A program made the translations under genes and the position numbers. From contig NZ_CP016634.1 in assembly GCF_002741075.1 (NCBI RefSeq), positions 2,092,501 to 2,156,500 on the forward strand: 64,000 nt of DNA, in the 5' to 3' direction. This document shows, one piece after another, positions 15,027-25,345 of the stretch (within the stretch, counting starts at the first letter, position 1; each line of letters opens with the position of its first letter). Origin of the DNA: Pseudomonas putida. GTDB taxonomy: Bacteria > Pseudomonadota > Gammaproteobacteria > Pseudomonadales > Pseudomonadaceae. The notes beneath the pieces were generated by a model that was given only the letters and a program-made list of their open reading frames with translations, made no database searches and was not told the origin of the DNA.

Positions 15027-16730
15027 TCAGAACAGAAAATAACGCTGGGCCAGCGGCAGTTCGCAGGCCGGCTCGCACACCAGCAGTTCGCCGTCGGCGC
15101 GCACCTGATAGGTCTGGGCATCCACCTCGATGCGCGGTTGCAGGCTGTTGTGGACCATGTCGGCCTTGCGTACTCGCCGACAGCCATGGGCCACACCGAT
15201 CAGGCTGCGCAGACCAAGCGTTTCCGCCAGGCCCCTGTCCATCGCCAATTGAGGCAGAAAGGTCATGCGCGTGGCCTGCCGGGCGGCGCCGAGGGCGCCG
15301 AACATCGGTCGGTAATGCACCGGTTGCGGCGTCGGAATCGAGCCGTTGATATCACCCATGGGCGCCATGACGATCATCCCGCCCTTGAGCACCAAAGCAG
15401 GCTTGACGGCGAAGAAAGCTGGCGACCAGAGCACCAGGTCAGCGAGCTTGCCCACCTCCACCGACCCCACCTCATGGGCGATGCCGTGGGTCAGTGCCGG
15501 ATTGAGGGTGTACTTGGCGATGTAGCGCTTGACCCGGAAGTTGTCGCTGTAGTCGCTGTCAGGCGGCAGCGGCCCACGGCGCAGCTTCATCTGATGCGCC
15601 ACCTGCCAGGTGCGCAGCACCACTTCGCCCACCCGGCCCATGGCCTGGGAGTCCGAGGAGGTCATGGCGAAGGCGCCCATGTCGTGCAGGATATCCTCGG
15701 CGGCGATGGTCTCCCGTCGTATGCGCGACTCGGCGAAGGCCACGTCCTCGGCGATGCTCGGGTCCAGGTGGTGGCAGACCATGAGCATGTCCAGGTGCTC
15801 ATCGACGGTGTTCACGGTGTAGGGCAGCGTCGGGTTGGTCGAGGACGGCAGAACATTGGCCTGCCCGGCCGCGCGGATGATGTCCGGCGCATGACCACCA
15901 CCGGCGCCCTCGGTGTGGAACGTATGGATGGTGCGATCACCAATGGCGGCCAGGGTGTCCTCGATACACCCGGACTCGTTGAGCGTGTCGGTGTGGATCG
16001 CCACCTGGATGTCCAGTGCCTCGGCCACGCCCAGGCAGCAGTCAATGGCTGCCGGCGTTGAGCCCCAGTCCTCGTGCAGTTTCAGGCCTACCGCACCGGC
16101 GGCGATCTGTTCCTGCAAGGCTTCGGGCCGCGAAGCATTGCCTTTGCCCAGCAGGCCGATATTGATCGGCAGGCTATCCGCGGCCTGGAGCATACGCGCC
16201 AGATACCACGGGCCGGGCGTACAGGTGGTGGCATTGGTACCGGTGGCCGGCCCAGTGCCGCCGCCAATGAATGTGGTAACGCCGCTGGTCAACGCCTCCT
16301 CCACCTGCTGCGGGCAGATGAAGTGGATGTGCGAGTCGATTCCGCCAGCCGTGACGATCTTGCCCTCGGCGGCGATCACCTCCGTGCCCGGCCCGATGGG
16401 GACGGTCACATTCGGCTGCACATCAGGGTTACCCGCCTTGCCGATCGCCGCGATACGCCCATGACGCACGCCGATATCGGCCTTGACGACGCCCCAGTGA
16501 TCGATGATCAAGGCGTTGGTCAGCACCAGGTCCATCGCCTCGGCGGCGAGCATCTGGCCCTGGCCCATGCCATCGCGGATAACCTTGCCACCGCCGAACT
16601 TGACCTCTTCGCCATAGACCGTGAAGTCCTTTTCCACCTCGACCCACAAGGCGGTATCGGCCAAGCGCACACGGTCGCCGACGGTCGGGCCGAACATGTC
16701 CGCATAGGCCTGACGGGATATCCGACTCAT
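15027..16730 (-). CDS. ureC: Urease alpha (catalytic) subunit
   Basis: A 567-residue catalytic subunit that hydrolyses urea to ammonia and carbamate. Every nickel-site residue falls at the canonical Klebsiella number: His134 and His136 (DSHIHF), carbamylated Lys217 (GLKLHEDWG), His246 (AIHTDTL), His272 ([10 protein letters not shown]), catalytic His320 (MVCHHLD) and Asp360 ([10 protein letters not shown]). The enzyme should be active. Its ATG overlaps the ureB stop by 4 bp (ATGA). Confidence 0.98.
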   Translation of the reverse strand: MSRISRQAYADMFGPTVGDRVRLADTALWVEVEKDFTVYGEEVKFGGGKVIRDGMGQGQMLAAEAMDLVLTNALIIDHWGVVKADIGVRHGRIAAIGKAGNPDVQPNVTVPIGPGTEVIAAEGKIVTAGGIDSHIHFICPQQVEEALTSGVTTFIGGGTGPATGTNATTCTPGPWYLARMLQAADSLPINIGLLGKGNASRPEALQEQIAAGAVGLKLHEDWGSTPAAIDCCLGVAEALDIQVAIHTDTLNESGCIEDTLAAIGDRTIHTFHTEGAGGGHAPDIIRAAGQANVLPSSTNPTLPYTVNTVDEHLDMLMVCHHLDPSIAEDVAFAESRIRRETIAAEDILHDMGAFAMTSSDSQAMGRVGEVVLRTWQVAHQMKLRRGPLPPDSDYSDNFRVKRYIAKYTLNPALTHGIAHEVGSVEVGKLADLVLWSPAFFAVKPALVLKGGMIVMAPMGDINGSIPTPQPVHYRPMFGALGAARQATRMTFLPQLAMDRGLAETLGLRSLIGVAHGCRRVRKADMVHNSLQPRIEVDAQTYQVRADGELLVCEPACELPLAQRYFLF

Positions 16731-17044
16731 GCCCTGCCCTCCAGTGCGCCCATTACCTTGCCTTGGAAACCATACACCTCCCGCTTGCCGGCATAGGCCA
16801 CCAACCGCACGGTTCGGGCCTGCCCAGGCTCGAAACGCACGGCGGTGCCGGCCGGGATGTCCAGCCGATAGCCCCGGGCCATCTCACGCTCGAAGACCAG
16901 GCAATCATTGACCTCGTAGAAGTGATAGTGCGACCCGACCTGCACCGGTCGGTCGCCATGGTTGGCCACGCTGACGCTGACAGTCGGGCGGCCCTTGTTG
17001 AGCTCGATGTCGCCGTCAGCGACCTGGATTTCTCCGGGAATCAT
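16727..17044 (-). CDS. ureB: Urease beta subunit
   Basis: A 105-residue structural subunit starting [19 protein letters not shown], with the conserved [21 protein letters not shown] and [16 protein letters not shown] segments. It packs against UreC in the (UreABC)3 trimer. The start at 17044 matches the conserved family N-terminus; an ATG nine codons upstream is less likely. It overlaps ureC by 4 bp and follows ureA by 10 bp. Confidence 0.96.
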   Translation of the reverse strand: MIPGEIQVADGDIELNKGRPTVSVSVANHGDRPVQVGSHYHFYEVNDCLVFEREMARGYRLDIPAGTAVRFEPGQARTVRLVAYAGKREVYGFQGKVMGALEGRA

Positions 17045-17054
17045 GTTCGGTTCC

Positions 17055-17357
17055 TCAGATGATGGGGTCATGCACGGTCACCAGTTTGGTACCGTCGGGG
17101 AAGGTCGCCTCGACCTGGACGTCATGGAGCATTTCGGGCACGCCCTCCATCACCTGTCCTCGGCCCAGCACTTCACGGCCCAGGCTCATCAGCTCGGCGA
17201 CGCTACGCCCATCACGGGCGCCTTCGAGCACTGCGGCGCTGATCAGCGCCACCGCCTCTGGATAATTGAGCCTCAAGCCACGGGCCAATCGCCGCTCGGC
17301 CAGCAATGCCGCGGTGAACAGCAACAGTTTGTCTTTCTCTCTCGGGGTCAGCTCCAT
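17055..17357 (-). CDS. ureA: Urease gamma subunit
   Basis: A 100-residue subunit starting [20 protein letters not shown], exactly the family's length and N-terminus, with [20 protein letters not shown] and [20 protein letters not shown] downstream. The open frame continues 78 codons upstream, but that part lies over the end of ureD and is not family sequence. AGAGAGGCGCCT before the ATG at 17357 is the likely ribosome site. It is the first structural gene, after ureD. Confidence 0.97.
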   Translation of the reverse strand: MELTPREKDKLLLFTAALLAERRLARGLRLNYPEAVALISAAVLEGARDGRSVAELMSLGREVLGRGQVMEGVPEMLHDVQVEATFPDGTKLVTVHDPII

Positions 17358-17368
17358 AGGCGCCTCTC

Positions 17369-18202
17369 TCAGGTGGCCCAGATGCGCGGCGGGCACGGCG
17401 TCAGGCCAAGAACAGCCGGACGCAGCAGGTACCAGAGGCGCTGCAGGGTGGATTGCAGGTGTTGGTTGTCGTGGTCGAGCAGGCGGATCACCAGCAACGG
17501 GCCCAGCAAGGTGGCGCCAGAAGGATTGCCCAGCCCCTCCAGAGCCTGGCGCACGCGCTCGAGCAGCGCCGGGTTGGCGGGCGCTGCGCAAAAGGTGGCG
17601 ATCAGAGGGTGCCCACCAAGCTTCTCCAAACCACCGGCTTCAATGCGCAGGCGCTCGTGCAACCCTGGGGCGTCTGCCAGTTCGATACACAGGCGGCTGT
17701 CGAGCGCGCCCTGTTCGAAGCGCTCCCCCATCACAGGGCGGCCCAGGCACAGGGTTTCCCAGGCGAGCAACCGGGCACCAGGTTCGAGCGTGAAGCGGCT
17801 GTCGAGCTTGGCGCGAGCGCCGCTGAAGAAGATGCTGTCCTGGGGCAGCCACTCCAGGGTACTGCCCGCCGCCAGATGGAACCGCTGCTCGAGCCGCGCG
17901 GTTGGCCCGATGCTGCGGTAGAACTTGCTCGCCCCCGGCATCGTCAGCAGCGCGTGACTGCCAGGCTCGAGATGGACATCCAGCTCCAGTCGGTCACCTG
18001 CGACGATGCCACCTGGCGGATGCAGGACATAGACATGGCACGGCGCACCTTCGGGATGGAACGGGCGCTGCACCAAAAGAGGACCGAAGTGCCGTCGCGC
18101 ACCAAGGCGGGTCACCCCCTCGCGCTGAATGAAGCGCAACTGAAGGCAGGCGCTCCAGCCGGGTTGTTGCTCCAGTTGCTCCTTGTGCTGCGCCAACGAC
18201 AT
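17369..18202 (-). CDS. ureD: Urease accessory protein UreD (UreH)
   Basis: A 277-residue protein that docks on apo-urease and recruits UreF and UreG. Recognisable segments include [41 protein letters not shown] and the C-terminal [18 protein letters not shown], all typical of pseudomonad UreD. The start at 18202 ([16 protein letters not shown]) gives the length of close homologues; upstream ATGs in the same frame run into the promoter. It is the first gene of the leftward urease unit, only 11 bp before ureA. Confidence 0.92.
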   Translation of the reverse strand: MSLAQHKEQLEQQPGWSACLQLRFIQREGVTRLGARRHFGPLLVQRPFHPEGAPCHVYVLHPPGGIVAGDRLELDVHLEPGSHALLTMPGASKFYRSIGPTARLEQRFHLAAGSTLEWLPQDSIFFSGARAKLDSRFTLEPGARLLAWETLCLGRPVMGERFEQGALDSRLCIELADAPGLHERLRIEAGGLEKLGGHPLIATFCAAPANPALLERVRQALEGLGNPSGATLLGPLLVIRLLDHDNQHLQSTLQRLWYLLRPAVLGLTPCPPRIWAT

Positions 18203-18513
18203 CCACCAGCCCCCGAAAACACGCGGCCTCATGGCCGCCACGCGGGTCAGGTGCAGCACTGAGCGTCCCGCAGGCCTGACCACTTGATCAAATTCTTTGG
18301 CAGGGACACAGCAGATAACGGGCCAACTCTGCGGATGAGGCTGAGTGAAAAGATTCAGCGCGCCGCATCTTCGCAAGTGCTGCCCCAGCCAGTCGCCCGT
18401 CCGGCCAATTCATGACTGGACGTTTCGGATCCGCGGCGGATGTATTATCGTGGCGAGGTGCGCATATAAAAGCAGCCTGAGCGATCAGGCCCTAGGCAAT
18501 ACAAGAGGGTGTC
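18203..18513. promoter_or_regulatory. Divergent ureD / ilvE upstream region
   Basis: This 311-bp region has no gene. It carries the urease operon promoter leftwards and the ilvE promoter rightwards. A short palindrome ATCCGC-G-GCGGAT occurs at 18429-18441, with TATTAT (18444-18449) just after it as a possible ilvE -10 element. AAGAGGGTGTC before 18514 is the ilvE ribosome site. I saw no convincing NtrC or sigma-54 element for the urease side. Confidence 0.45.
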
Positions 18514-19533
18514 ATGAGTAACGAGAGCATTAACTGGGACAAGCTGGGCTTCGACTATATCAAGACCGACAAGCGCTACCTGTCCGTATGGCGCAACGGC
18601 GAGTGGGACAAAGGCACCCTGACCGAAGACAACGTGCTGCACATCAGTGAAGGCTCCACCGCCCTGCACTATGGCCAGCAATGCTTCGAAGGCCTGAAGG
18701 CCTATCGTTGCAAGGACGGCTCGATCAACCTGTTCCGCCCTGACCAGAACGCCGCCCGCATGCAGCGCAGCTGCGCCCGCCTGCTGATGCCGCAGGTGCC
18801 GACCGATGTATTCATCGAAGCCTGCAAGCAAGTGGTCAAGGCCAACGAACGCTTCGTGCCGCCGCACGGCAAAGGCGCCCTTTACCTGCGTCCGTTCGTC
18901 ATCGGCACTGGCGACAACATCGGCGTGCGCACCGCGCCGGAGTTCATCTTCTCGATCTTCGCCATCCCGGTCGGCTCGTACTTCAAGGGCGGCATGAAGC
19001 CGCACAACTTCACGATCTCCAGCTACGACCGCGCCGCCCCACAAGGCACCGGCGCCGCCAAGGTCGGTGGCAACTATGCGGCCAGCCTGATGCCAGGCGC
19101 CGAAGCGAAGAAGAACAACTTCGCTGACGCCATCTACCTGGACCCGCTGACCCACAGCAAGATCGAGGAAGTCGGTTCGGCAAACTTCTTCGGTATCACC
19201 AAGGACAACGAATTCGTCACCCCGAAATCGGCCTCCGTCCTGCCGGGCATCACCCGCCTGTCGCTGATGGAACTGGCTGCCTCGCGCCTGGGCCTGAAAG
19301 TGGTCGAAGGCGACGTCGAGATCAGCAAGCTCGATCGCTTCGTCGAAGCCGGTGCCTGCGGTACCGCCGCCGTCATCACCCCGATCGGCGGCATCGAGTA
19401 CAACGGCAAGCTGCATGTGTTCCATGACCTGGAGAAAGTCGGCCCGGTCACCCAGAAGCTCTACAACGAGCTGACCGGTATCCAGAGCGGCGACGTTGAA
19501 GCGCCAGCAGGCTGGATCGTCAAGGTCGCCTGA
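18514..19533 (+). CDS. ilvE: Branched-chain amino acid aminotransferase
   Basis: A 339-residue fold-type IV PLP enzyme transaminating Leu, Ile and Val with 2-oxoglutarate, the last step of their synthesis. The phosphate and active-site motifs are clear: HYGQQCFEGLKAYR, YLRPFVIGTGDNIGVR, the PLP-lysine region GAAKVGGNYAASL and EVGSANFFGI. Length and sequence fit the long (type II) bacterial BCAT group. It is transcribed alone, closed by a strong terminator 17 bases past the stop. Confidence 0.95.
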   Translation: MSNESINWDKLGFDYIKTDKRYLSVWRNGEWDKGTLTEDNVLHISEGSTALHYGQQCFEGLKAYRCKDGSINLFRPDQNAARMQRSCARLLMPQVPTDVFIEACKQVVKANERFVPPHGKGALYLRPFVIGTGDNIGVRTAPEFIFSIFAIPVGSYFKGGMKPHNFTISSYDRAAPQGTGAAKVGGNYAASLMPGAEAKKNNFADAIYLDPLTHSKIEEVGSANFFGITKDNEFVTPKSASVLPGITRLSLMELAASRLGLKVVEGDVEISKLDRFVEAGACGTAAVITPIGGIEYNGKLHVFHDLEKVGPVTQKLYNELTGIQSGDVEAPAGWIVKVA

Positions 19534-19549
19534 GGCTTCGCCCTCCCCT

Positions 19550-19587
19550 GAAAACGGGGCATGCCAGCAATGGCATGCCCCGTTTTC
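19550..19587 (+). terminator. Rho-independent terminator of ilvE
   Basis: A perfect 17-bp stem: GAAAACGGGGCATGCCA (19550-19566) pairs with TGGCATGCCCCGTTTTC (19571-19587) around the GCAA tetraloop, and the stem itself supplies the A-tract and TTTT. This is the clearest terminator in the window. Confidence 0.95.
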
Positions 19588-19610
19588 ATTAGCCACTCCC
19601 TCCTTTGCCG

Positions 19611-19690
19611 ATGCGCCCTATGCGGGCAAACCCGCTCCCTCCCGGACCTCGCAAACCTTGCAGGAGCGGGTTCACCCGCGAATGCGCCCA
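19611..19690. repeat. Inverted REP pair between ilvE and the response regulator gene
   Basis: The left unit GCGCCCTATGCGGGCAAACC (from 19613) continues into CGCTCCCTC. The right unit GAGCGGGTTCACCCGCGAAT (from 19664) continues into GCGCCC. The two are inverted copies of the P. putida REP core about 30 bp apart. The remaining gap to 19834 holds the regulator's promoter. Confidence 0.8.
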
Positions 19691-19834
19691 CCCGTTCACC
19701 GCAGCGCCAAAGGTGATCTTGCTCCCGCAGACACAGGCCTATCAGGTCTTGATGCAGCAGATGAATTTTTCTTAAATCGCACAGTGTCTATTCTTTGGCA
19801 CAATCAAGTCTCCAATCGCTGCCCAGGTACTAGC

Positions 19835-20515
19835 ATGCCCCGCGTACTGACCATCGAAGACGACGCCGTCACCGCCCAGGAGATCGTCGCCGAACTGTCC
19901 AGCCATGGCCTGGAAGTGGACTGGGCCGACAATGGCCGTGAAGGCCTGTCCAAGGCCATCGGTGGTGGCTACGACCTGATCACCCTGGACCGCATGTTGC
20001 CCGAGGTCGATGGCCTGACCATCGTCACCACCCTGCGCAACCTGAAGATCGCCACGCCCATCCTGATGATCAGCGCGCTGTCGGACGTCGATGAGCGCGT
20101 GCGTGGCCTGCGCGCCGGCGGCGACGACTACCTGACCAAACCGTTCGCCTCCGATGAGATGGCCGCACGGGTCGAGGTGCTGCTGCGGCGCAACAGCGTG
20201 CCCATGACCCAGACCCGTCTGCAGGTCGCCGACCTCGAGCTGGACCTGATCAGTCACGAAGCGCGCCGCGGCGAGCAGACCCTCAACCTGCTGCCCACCG
20301 AATACAAGCTGTTGGAGTACCTGATGCGCCATGCCGGCCAGGTCATCACCCGGATGATGATCTTCGAGGAGGTCTGGGGCTACCACTTCGACCCCGGCAC
20401 CAACCTGATCGACGTCCACATCGGTCGCCTGCGCAAGAAGATCGATCCGCCCGGCCAGAACCCGCTCATCCGTACCGTGCGGGGCTCCGGCTATGCCATT
20501 GCCGAACCCGTCTAA
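19835..20515 (+). CDS. OmpR/PhoB family response regulator
   Basis: A 226-residue two-domain regulator: an N-terminal receiver (MPRVLTIEDDAVT, phospho-acceptor Asp52 in LITLDRMLP, Lys in YLTKPF) and a C-terminal winged helix ending in the usual NLIDVHIGRLRKKID and VRGSGYAI. The ATG at 19835 is chosen because the receiver starts there. Its last 23 bases overlap the histidine kinase gene, so the two form a translationally coupled pair. The closest resemblance is to the metal-sensing CopR/CzcR-type subfamily, but the inducer cannot be read from sequence. Confidence 0.9.
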   Translation: MPRVLTIEDDAVTAQEIVAELSSHGLEVDWADNGREGLSKAIGGGYDLITLDRMLPEVDGLTIVTTLRNLKIATPILMISALSDVDERVRGLRAGGDDYLTKPFASDEMAARVEVLLRRNSVPMTQTRLQVADLELDLISHEARRGEQTLNLLPTEYKLLEYLMRHAGQVITRMMIFEEVWGYHFDPGTNLIDVHIGRLRKKIDPPGQNPLIRTVRGSGYAIAEPV

Positions 20516-21884
20516 GGGCTGGAGTTCCTCGACCAGCCGCCTGCTGGCGCTGTACAGCTTCCTCTTCGTGGCGTGGAGCAGCATCCTCATGGGGGTGCTG
20601 TACTTCGAGGTTTCCAGCTACCTGAACAAGCTCACCCGCCACTCCATGCTGCAACGCCAGCACCTGTTCTCTCACATGAGCGGCAAGCAGCTAGACGACG
20701 CGCTGATCGCAAGCCAGGCGTTCGAGGAGCGCGGCTTCGATGCCTACGGGCTGTTCGACGCCCAGCTCAACCCCATTGGAGGGCGTGTGCGCTTCATCCC
20801 GCCGGAGCTCGGGCTCGACGGCGAAGTCCACGAACTCAAACGGTGCCTGGACGCGGATGACCCGCACCTGCCCCGCGACAGCTGCGATGCCGTGGCGATC
20901 CGCATAAAGGATGGCCGTTGGCTAGTGCTGGTACGCGACAACGGTTCGTTGTTCGTGGTCACCCGAATCATTCTCCACGCCCTGCTCTGGGGCATCTCCC
21001 TGACCTTGATCCCCGGTTTCGCGGGGTGGTATCTGCTGCGCAGGCGACCGCTCAAACGTATCCGAGCGATCCAGGCCCAGGCCGAGCTGATCGTGGCCGG
21101 AGACCTGACCCATCGCCTGCCGCTCTCAGCGCGACGCGACGAACTGGACATGCTGGCGGCCATCGTCAACGCCATGCTCGACCGCATCGAGCGGCTGATG
21201 CACGAGGTCAAAGGCGTCTGCGACAACATCGCCCATGACCTGCGCACGCCTCTGACCCGTTTACGTGCACAGCTTTACCGGATTCGCCAGCAAAGCGGTG
21301 ACAACGCGCCCGAAGCCCAGGCCCTGGAACAGGCGATTACCGAAACCGATACGCTGATGGCGCGCTTTCGCGGCCTGCTGCGCATCAGCGAACTGGAAGA
21401 CCGTCAGCGTCGCGCCGGATTCGTCGAACTCGATCCCCATGCCTTGCTGATGGAGTTGCACGACTTCTACCTGCCACTGGCCGAAGATGGCGGTATTCGC
21501 CTGACCCTGGAGCAACCGGCGCAACTGCCGGCACTGCATGGAGACCGGGAACTGCTGTTCGAGGCGCTGGCCAATCTGGTGGGCAACGGCATCAAGTTCA
21601 CTCCCCAGGGCGGGCAGGTACGGATCCAGGCGCGTGAGTATGCCAGCGGCCTGACCATTGCCATCGAAGACAGCGGGCCGGGGATTCCAGAGCAGGAGCG
21701 CGCAACGGTGTTGAAGCGTTTCTATCGCAGTGAGGAAGGCCATCGCCACCCCGGGTTCGGGCTGGGATTGTCGATCGTCGCGGCGATCGTCGACCTGCAT
21801 GGGTTCCGCCTGGAGGTGGGAAGCAGCGAGCTGGGCGGGGCCAAATTAGTGTTGCATTGCCCGGTGGGCGCTACGTCTCGATAA
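20493..21884 (+). CDS. Sensor histidine kinase, partner of the preceding OmpR regulator
   Basis: A 463-residue inner-membrane kinase: a membrane helix at about 17-40, a periplasmic sensor of about 120 residues, a second helix near 160-182, a HAMP linker (RIRAIQAQAELIVAGDLTHR), the HisKA box with His248 in DNIAHDLRTPLTRLR, and a HATPase domain (NLVGNGIKFTPQGG, EDSGPGIP, HPGFGLGLSIV). The periplasmic part has a CDADDPHLPRDSCD-like segment with two Cys (CLDADD and DSCDAV), which could be a metal or redox site. The gene overlaps the regulator gene by 23 bp. Confidence 0.9.
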   Translation: MPLPNPSKGWSSSTSRLLALYSFLFVAWSSILMGVLYFEVSSYLNKLTRHSMLQRQHLFSHMSGKQLDDALIASQAFEERGFDAYGLFDAQLNPIGGRVRFIPPELGLDGEVHELKRCLDADDPHLPRDSCDAVAIRIKDGRWLVLVRDNGSLFVVTRIILHALLWGISLTLIPGFAGWYLLRRRPLKRIRAIQAQAELIVAGDLTHRLPLSARRDELDMLAAIVNAMLDRIERLMHEVKGVCDNIAHDLRTPLTRLRAQLYRIRQQSGDNAPEAQALEQAITETDTLMARFRGLLRISELEDRQRRAGFVELDPHALLMELHDFYLPLAEDGGIRLTLEQPAQLPALHGDRELLFEALANLVGNGIKFTPQGGQVRIQAREYASGLTIAIEDSGPGIPEQERATVLKRFYRSEEGHRHPGFGLGLSIVAAIVDLHGFRLEVGSSELGGAKLVLHCPVGATSR

Positions 21885-21968
21885 TCGAATGGGGCGCCGC
21901 TACGCGCCCCCTCGCAGGCTGTCGCCAGCCCCTACAGGTGTACAGCAGGTGCACAAGATGTAGGAGCG

Positions 21969-22001
21969 GCCTCGTGCCGCGAAAGGGCTGCGCAGCAGCC
22001 C
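21969..22001. terminator. REP fragment and hairpin between kinase gene and cysS
   Basis: GGGCTGC (21985-21991) and GCAGCCC (21995-22001) form a perfect stem with loop GCA, preceded by a REP fragment CCTCGTGCCGCGAAAGGG. It lies between convergent genes, 13 bases past the cysS 3' end, so it may serve both. Confidence 0.6.
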
Positions 22002-22013
22002 CTCAGGCATCGG

Positions 22014-23396
22014 TCAGTCAGCCAGGCGCCAGGTGGTTGCGCCCTTGCTGTCTTCCAGCACCACACCCATGGCGGCCAGCTGGTCGCGAATGCGGTCGGA
22101 CTCGCCCCAGTTCTTGTCCGCACGCGCCTGCAGGCGCGCCTGGATCAAAGCTTCCACCTCGGCGGCATCGACCTTGCCCTCTGCACCGGCACGCAGGAAG
22201 TCGTCCGCATCCAATTGCAGCACGCCCAGCACATCACCCAGTTCACGCAGGCGACCTGCCAGACCTGCAGCGGCCTCTGGATCGTTTTCACGCAGGCGGT
22301 TGATCTCGCGCACCAGATCGAACAGCACGGCGCAGGCTTCCGGCGTACCGAAGTCATCGTTCATCGCGACGCTGAAACGCTCGACGAACTCCTCGCCCCC
22401 TTTGGCTTCGACGCGCGGCAGACCGCGCAGCGCGTGATAGAAGCGCTCCAGGGCGCCCTTGGATTCACGCAGGCTGTCTTCGGAGTAGTTGATGGCGCTG
22501 CGGTAGTGACTGGCTACCAGCAGGTAGCGCACCACCTCCGGGTGATACTTGTCGAGCACATCGCGGATGGTGAAGAAGTTGTTCAACGACTTGGACATCT
22601 TCTCGCCATTGATACGGATCATGCCGCAGTGCATCCAGGCGTTGGCGTAGGGCTTGCCGGTGGCCGCCTCGCTCTGGGCGATCTCGTTCTCGTGGTGCGG
22701 GAACTCCAGGTCGCTGCCGCCGCCGTGGATATCGAAGCTCTCGCCCAGGCAGCAGGTGGACATCACCGAGCATTCGATGTGCCAACCCGGACGGCCAGGC
22801 CCCCAGGGCGACTCCCAGCTCGGCTCGCCCGGCTTGGCGGCTTTCCATAGGACGAAGTCCAGCGGGTCCTGCTTGGCCTCGCCGACTTCGATCCGCGCGC
22901 CGATGCGCAGGTCTTCGATCTTGCGCCGCGACAGCTTGCCGTAGCCGACGAACTTGCCGACCCGGTAGTACACGTCGCCATTGCCCGGTGCGTAGGCATA
23001 GCCCTTGTCGATCAGGGTCTGGATCATCGCGTGCATGCCGGGGATGTGATCGGTGGCTCGTGGCTCCTGATCGGGCGGCAGGATGTTCAGACGGCGCTCA
23101 TCCTCGTGCATGGCATCGATCATGCGCGCGGTCAGTTCATCGAAGCGCTCGCCGTTGTCATTGGCGCGGTTGATGATCTTGTCGTCGATGTCGGTGATGT
23201 TGCGCACATAGGTCAGCTCGTAGCCGCTCTTGCGCAGCCAACGGGTGATCAGGTCGAAGGCGACCATGCTGCGACCATGGCCCAGGTGGCAGTAGTCGTA
23301 CACGGTCATGCCGCACACGTACATGCGCACCTTGTTGCCGTCCAGGGGTTTGAAGGCTTCCTTGGTCTTGCTCAGGGTGTTGTAGATGGTAAGCAC
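22014..23396 (-). CDS. cysS: Cysteinyl-tRNA synthetase
   Basis: A 460-residue class Ia synthetase. It has the N-terminal [18 protein letters not shown] (zinc Cys and HIGH-equivalent), [25 protein letters not shown] zinc/catalytic segment (ends CSVMST and HGGGSD) and the KMSKS loop [10 protein letters not shown], followed by the DALR helical anticodon domain. The start is GTG at 23396, supported by AAGGAATCGCC upstream. It follows glnS by only nine bases, so they are probably co-transcribed. Confidence 0.97.
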   Translation of the reverse strand: MLTIYNTLSKTKEAFKPLDGNKVRMYVCGMTVYDYCHLGHGRSMVAFDLITRWLRKSGYELTYVRNITDIDDKIINRANDNGERFDELTARMIDAMHEDERRLNILPPDQEPRATDHIPGMHAMIQTLIDKGYAYAPGNGDVYYRVGKFVGYGKLSRRKIEDLRIGARIEVGEAKQDPLDFVLWKAAKPGEPSWESPWGPGRPGWHIECSVMSTCCLGESFDIHGGGSDLEFPHHENEIAQSEAATGKPYANAWMHCGMIRINGEKMSKSLNNFFTIRDVLDKYHPEVVRYLLVASHYRSAINYSEDSLRESKGALERFYHALRGLPRVEAKGGEEFVERFSVAMNDDFGTPEACAVLFDLVREINRLRENDPEAAAGLAGRLRELGDVLGVLQLDADDFLRAGAEGKVDAAEVEALIQARLQARADKNWGESDRIRDQLAAMGVVLEDSKGATTWRLAD

Positions 23397-23405
23397 GGCG
23401 ATTCC

Positions 23406-25109
23406 TTAGCTGCCCCAGGAGTCACGCAGGGTGACGGTGCGGTTGAACACCGGACGGCCCGGCTGGCTGTCCTTGAGGTCGGCGCAGAAGTAGCCTTCGC
23501 GCTCAAACTGGAAACGGTCCTCAGGCGCGGCCTGGGCCAACGACGGCTCGGCGCGGCAGCCGGTCAGCACCTGCAGCGAGTCCGGGTTGATGTTGTCCAG
23601 GAAGCTGCCGCCCTCCTCGGTCTTCTCTGGGTTCGCCGAGCGGAACAGACGGTCATAGAGACGCACTTCGCACTCGACGCTGCCCTCGGCCGGTACCCAG
23701 TGGATCACGCCCTTGACCTTGCGGCCCTCGGGGTTCTTGCCCAGGGTGTCCGGATCGTACGAGCAGCGCAGCTCGACGATGTTGCCGTCGGCGTCCTTGA
23801 TGGCCTCGTCGGCGCGGATCACGTAGCTGCCGCGCAGGCGTACTTCACCGGCGGGTTCCAGACGCTTGTAGCCCTTCGGCGGCTCTTCCATGAAGTCGTC
23901 GCGATCGATATACAGCTCGCGGGAGAATGGCAGCACACGCACGCCCATGTCTTCCTTCGGGTGGCGCGGCAGCTCGAGCTGCTCGACCTTGCCTTCCGGG
24001 TAGTTGGTGATGACCACCTTAAGCGGACGCAGCACGCACATGGCGCGTGGCGCGGTACGGTCCAGGTCGTCACGGATGCTGAACTCGAGCATGGACATGT
24101 CGACCACGCCGTCGGAGCGGTTGGTGCCGATCATCTCGCAGAAGTTGCGGATCGAGGCCGGGGTGTAGCCGCGACGGCGGAAGCCCGACAGGGTCGACAT
24201 GCGTGGGTCGTCCCAGGCGTCGACGTGCTTTTCGTCCACCAGTTGCTTGAGCTTGCGCTTGGAGGTGATGGTGTAGTTCAGGTTCAGGCGGCTGAACTCG
24301 TACTGGCGCGGGTGCGCCGGTACCGGCAGCTTGTCCAGGAACCAGTCGTACAACGGACGATGGCTTTCGAACTCCAGGGTGCAGATCGAGTGGGTGATGC
24401 CCTCGATCGCATCCGACTGACCGTGAGTGAAGTCGTAGTTGGGGTAGATGCACCACTTGTCGCCGGTCTGGTGGTGGTGGGCATGGCGGATGCGGTACAG
24501 GATGGGATCGCGCAGGTTCATGTTCGGCGACGCCATGTCGATCTTGGCGCGCAGCACGCGCTCGCCATCCTTGAATTCGCCGGCCTTCATGCGCGCGAAC
24601 AGGTCGAGGTTCTCCTCGACGCTGCGGTCACGGAACGGGCTGTTGCGGCCTGGCTCGGTCAGGCTGCCGCGGTATTCCTTGGCCTGCTCGGGGGTGAGGT
24701 CGCAGACATAGGCATTGCCCGACTTGATCAGTTCCACGGCCCAGTCGTGCAATTGGTCGAAGTAGTCCGAGGCATAGCGCACCGGACCTGCCCACTCGAA
24801 GCCCAGCCATTTGACATCACGCTGGATGGAGTCGATGTACTCCTGGTCTTCCTTGGCCGGGTTGGTGTCGTCGAAACGCAGGTGGCAGACACCCCCGAAC
24901 TCCTGGGCCAGACCAAAGTTCACACAGATCGACTTGGCGTGGCCAATGTGCAGGTAACCATTGGGCTCCGGCGGGAAACGGGTGACGATGCTGCTGTGCT
25001 TGCCCGAGTCCAGGTCGGCCTGGACGATCGGCCGCAGGAAGTTCGCAGGGACGGCGGGGGCGCCTTTGGCAGCGGCGTTGGGCGCGTTGTCGGCAGTGGG
25101 CTTGCTCAT
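23406..25109 (-). CDS. glnS: Glutaminyl-tRNA synthetase
   Basis: A 567-residue class Ib synthetase with the HIGH motif in [15 protein letters not shown], the FDDTNP segment, the KMSKS-like [11 protein letters not shown] loop and the C-terminal beta-barrel anticodon domain. The start at 25109 ([16 protein letters not shown]) has AAGGATCCT upstream; the frame extends 74 codons further but only through the promoter region. A short Ala/Pro-rich N-terminal extension precedes the catalytic domain, as in other pseudomonads. It is co-directional with cysS and divergent from ppiB. Confidence 0.97.
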   Translation of the reverse strand: MSKPTADNAPNAAAKGAPAVPANFLRPIVQADLDSGKHSSIVTRFPPEPNGYLHIGHAKSICVNFGLAQEFGGVCHLRFDDTNPAKEDQEYIDSIQRDVKWLGFEWAGPVRYASDYFDQLHDWAVELIKSGNAYVCDLTPEQAKEYRGSLTEPGRNSPFRDRSVEENLDLFARMKAGEFKDGERVLRAKIDMASPNMNLRDPILYRIRHAHHHQTGDKWCIYPNYDFTHGQSDAIEGITHSICTLEFESHRPLYDWFLDKLPVPAHPRQYEFSRLNLNYTITSKRKLKQLVDEKHVDAWDDPRMSTLSGFRRRGYTPASIRNFCEMIGTNRSDGVVDMSMLEFSIRDDLDRTAPRAMCVLRPLKVVITNYPEGKVEQLELPRHPKEDMGVRVLPFSRELYIDRDDFMEEPPKGYKRLEPAGEVRLRGSYVIRADEAIKDADGNIVELRCSYDPDTLGKNPEGRKVKGVIHWVPAEGSVECEVRLYDRLFRSANPEKTEEGGSFLDNINPDSLQVLTGCRAEPSLAQAAPEDRFQFEREGYFCADLKDSQPGRPVFNRTVTLRDSWGS

Positions 25110-25345
25110 AGGATCCTTGAATGCTGGTGTTCGGCCTGGGTAGGCCGATTGAATCAAAGGGCCTATCATAGCCGAAGCAGTCAAGCTGCTGACAGCCGGG
25201 CACCGACAAACTGGCGCGATTTGTCGCAAGCCATGCAAAATGGCCGACGCGCGTCTTGTGTCGCGGTCGCCCGATCCTGCGTCAGGTGACAGTACGCGCC
25301 CTGCGCAGCCTATTTCCCGAATGCCTTTCAAAGAGCGAATTCAGC

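Noticed and set aside
14448..16061. 537-codon plus-strand frame across ureE and ureC
   Set aside because: Overlaps genes with complete urease residues on the other strand; no domain seen.
23031..25289. 752-codon open frame on the plus strand across cysS and glnS
   Set aside because: Antisense to two synthetase genes with all catalytic motifs; no recognisable domain of its own.
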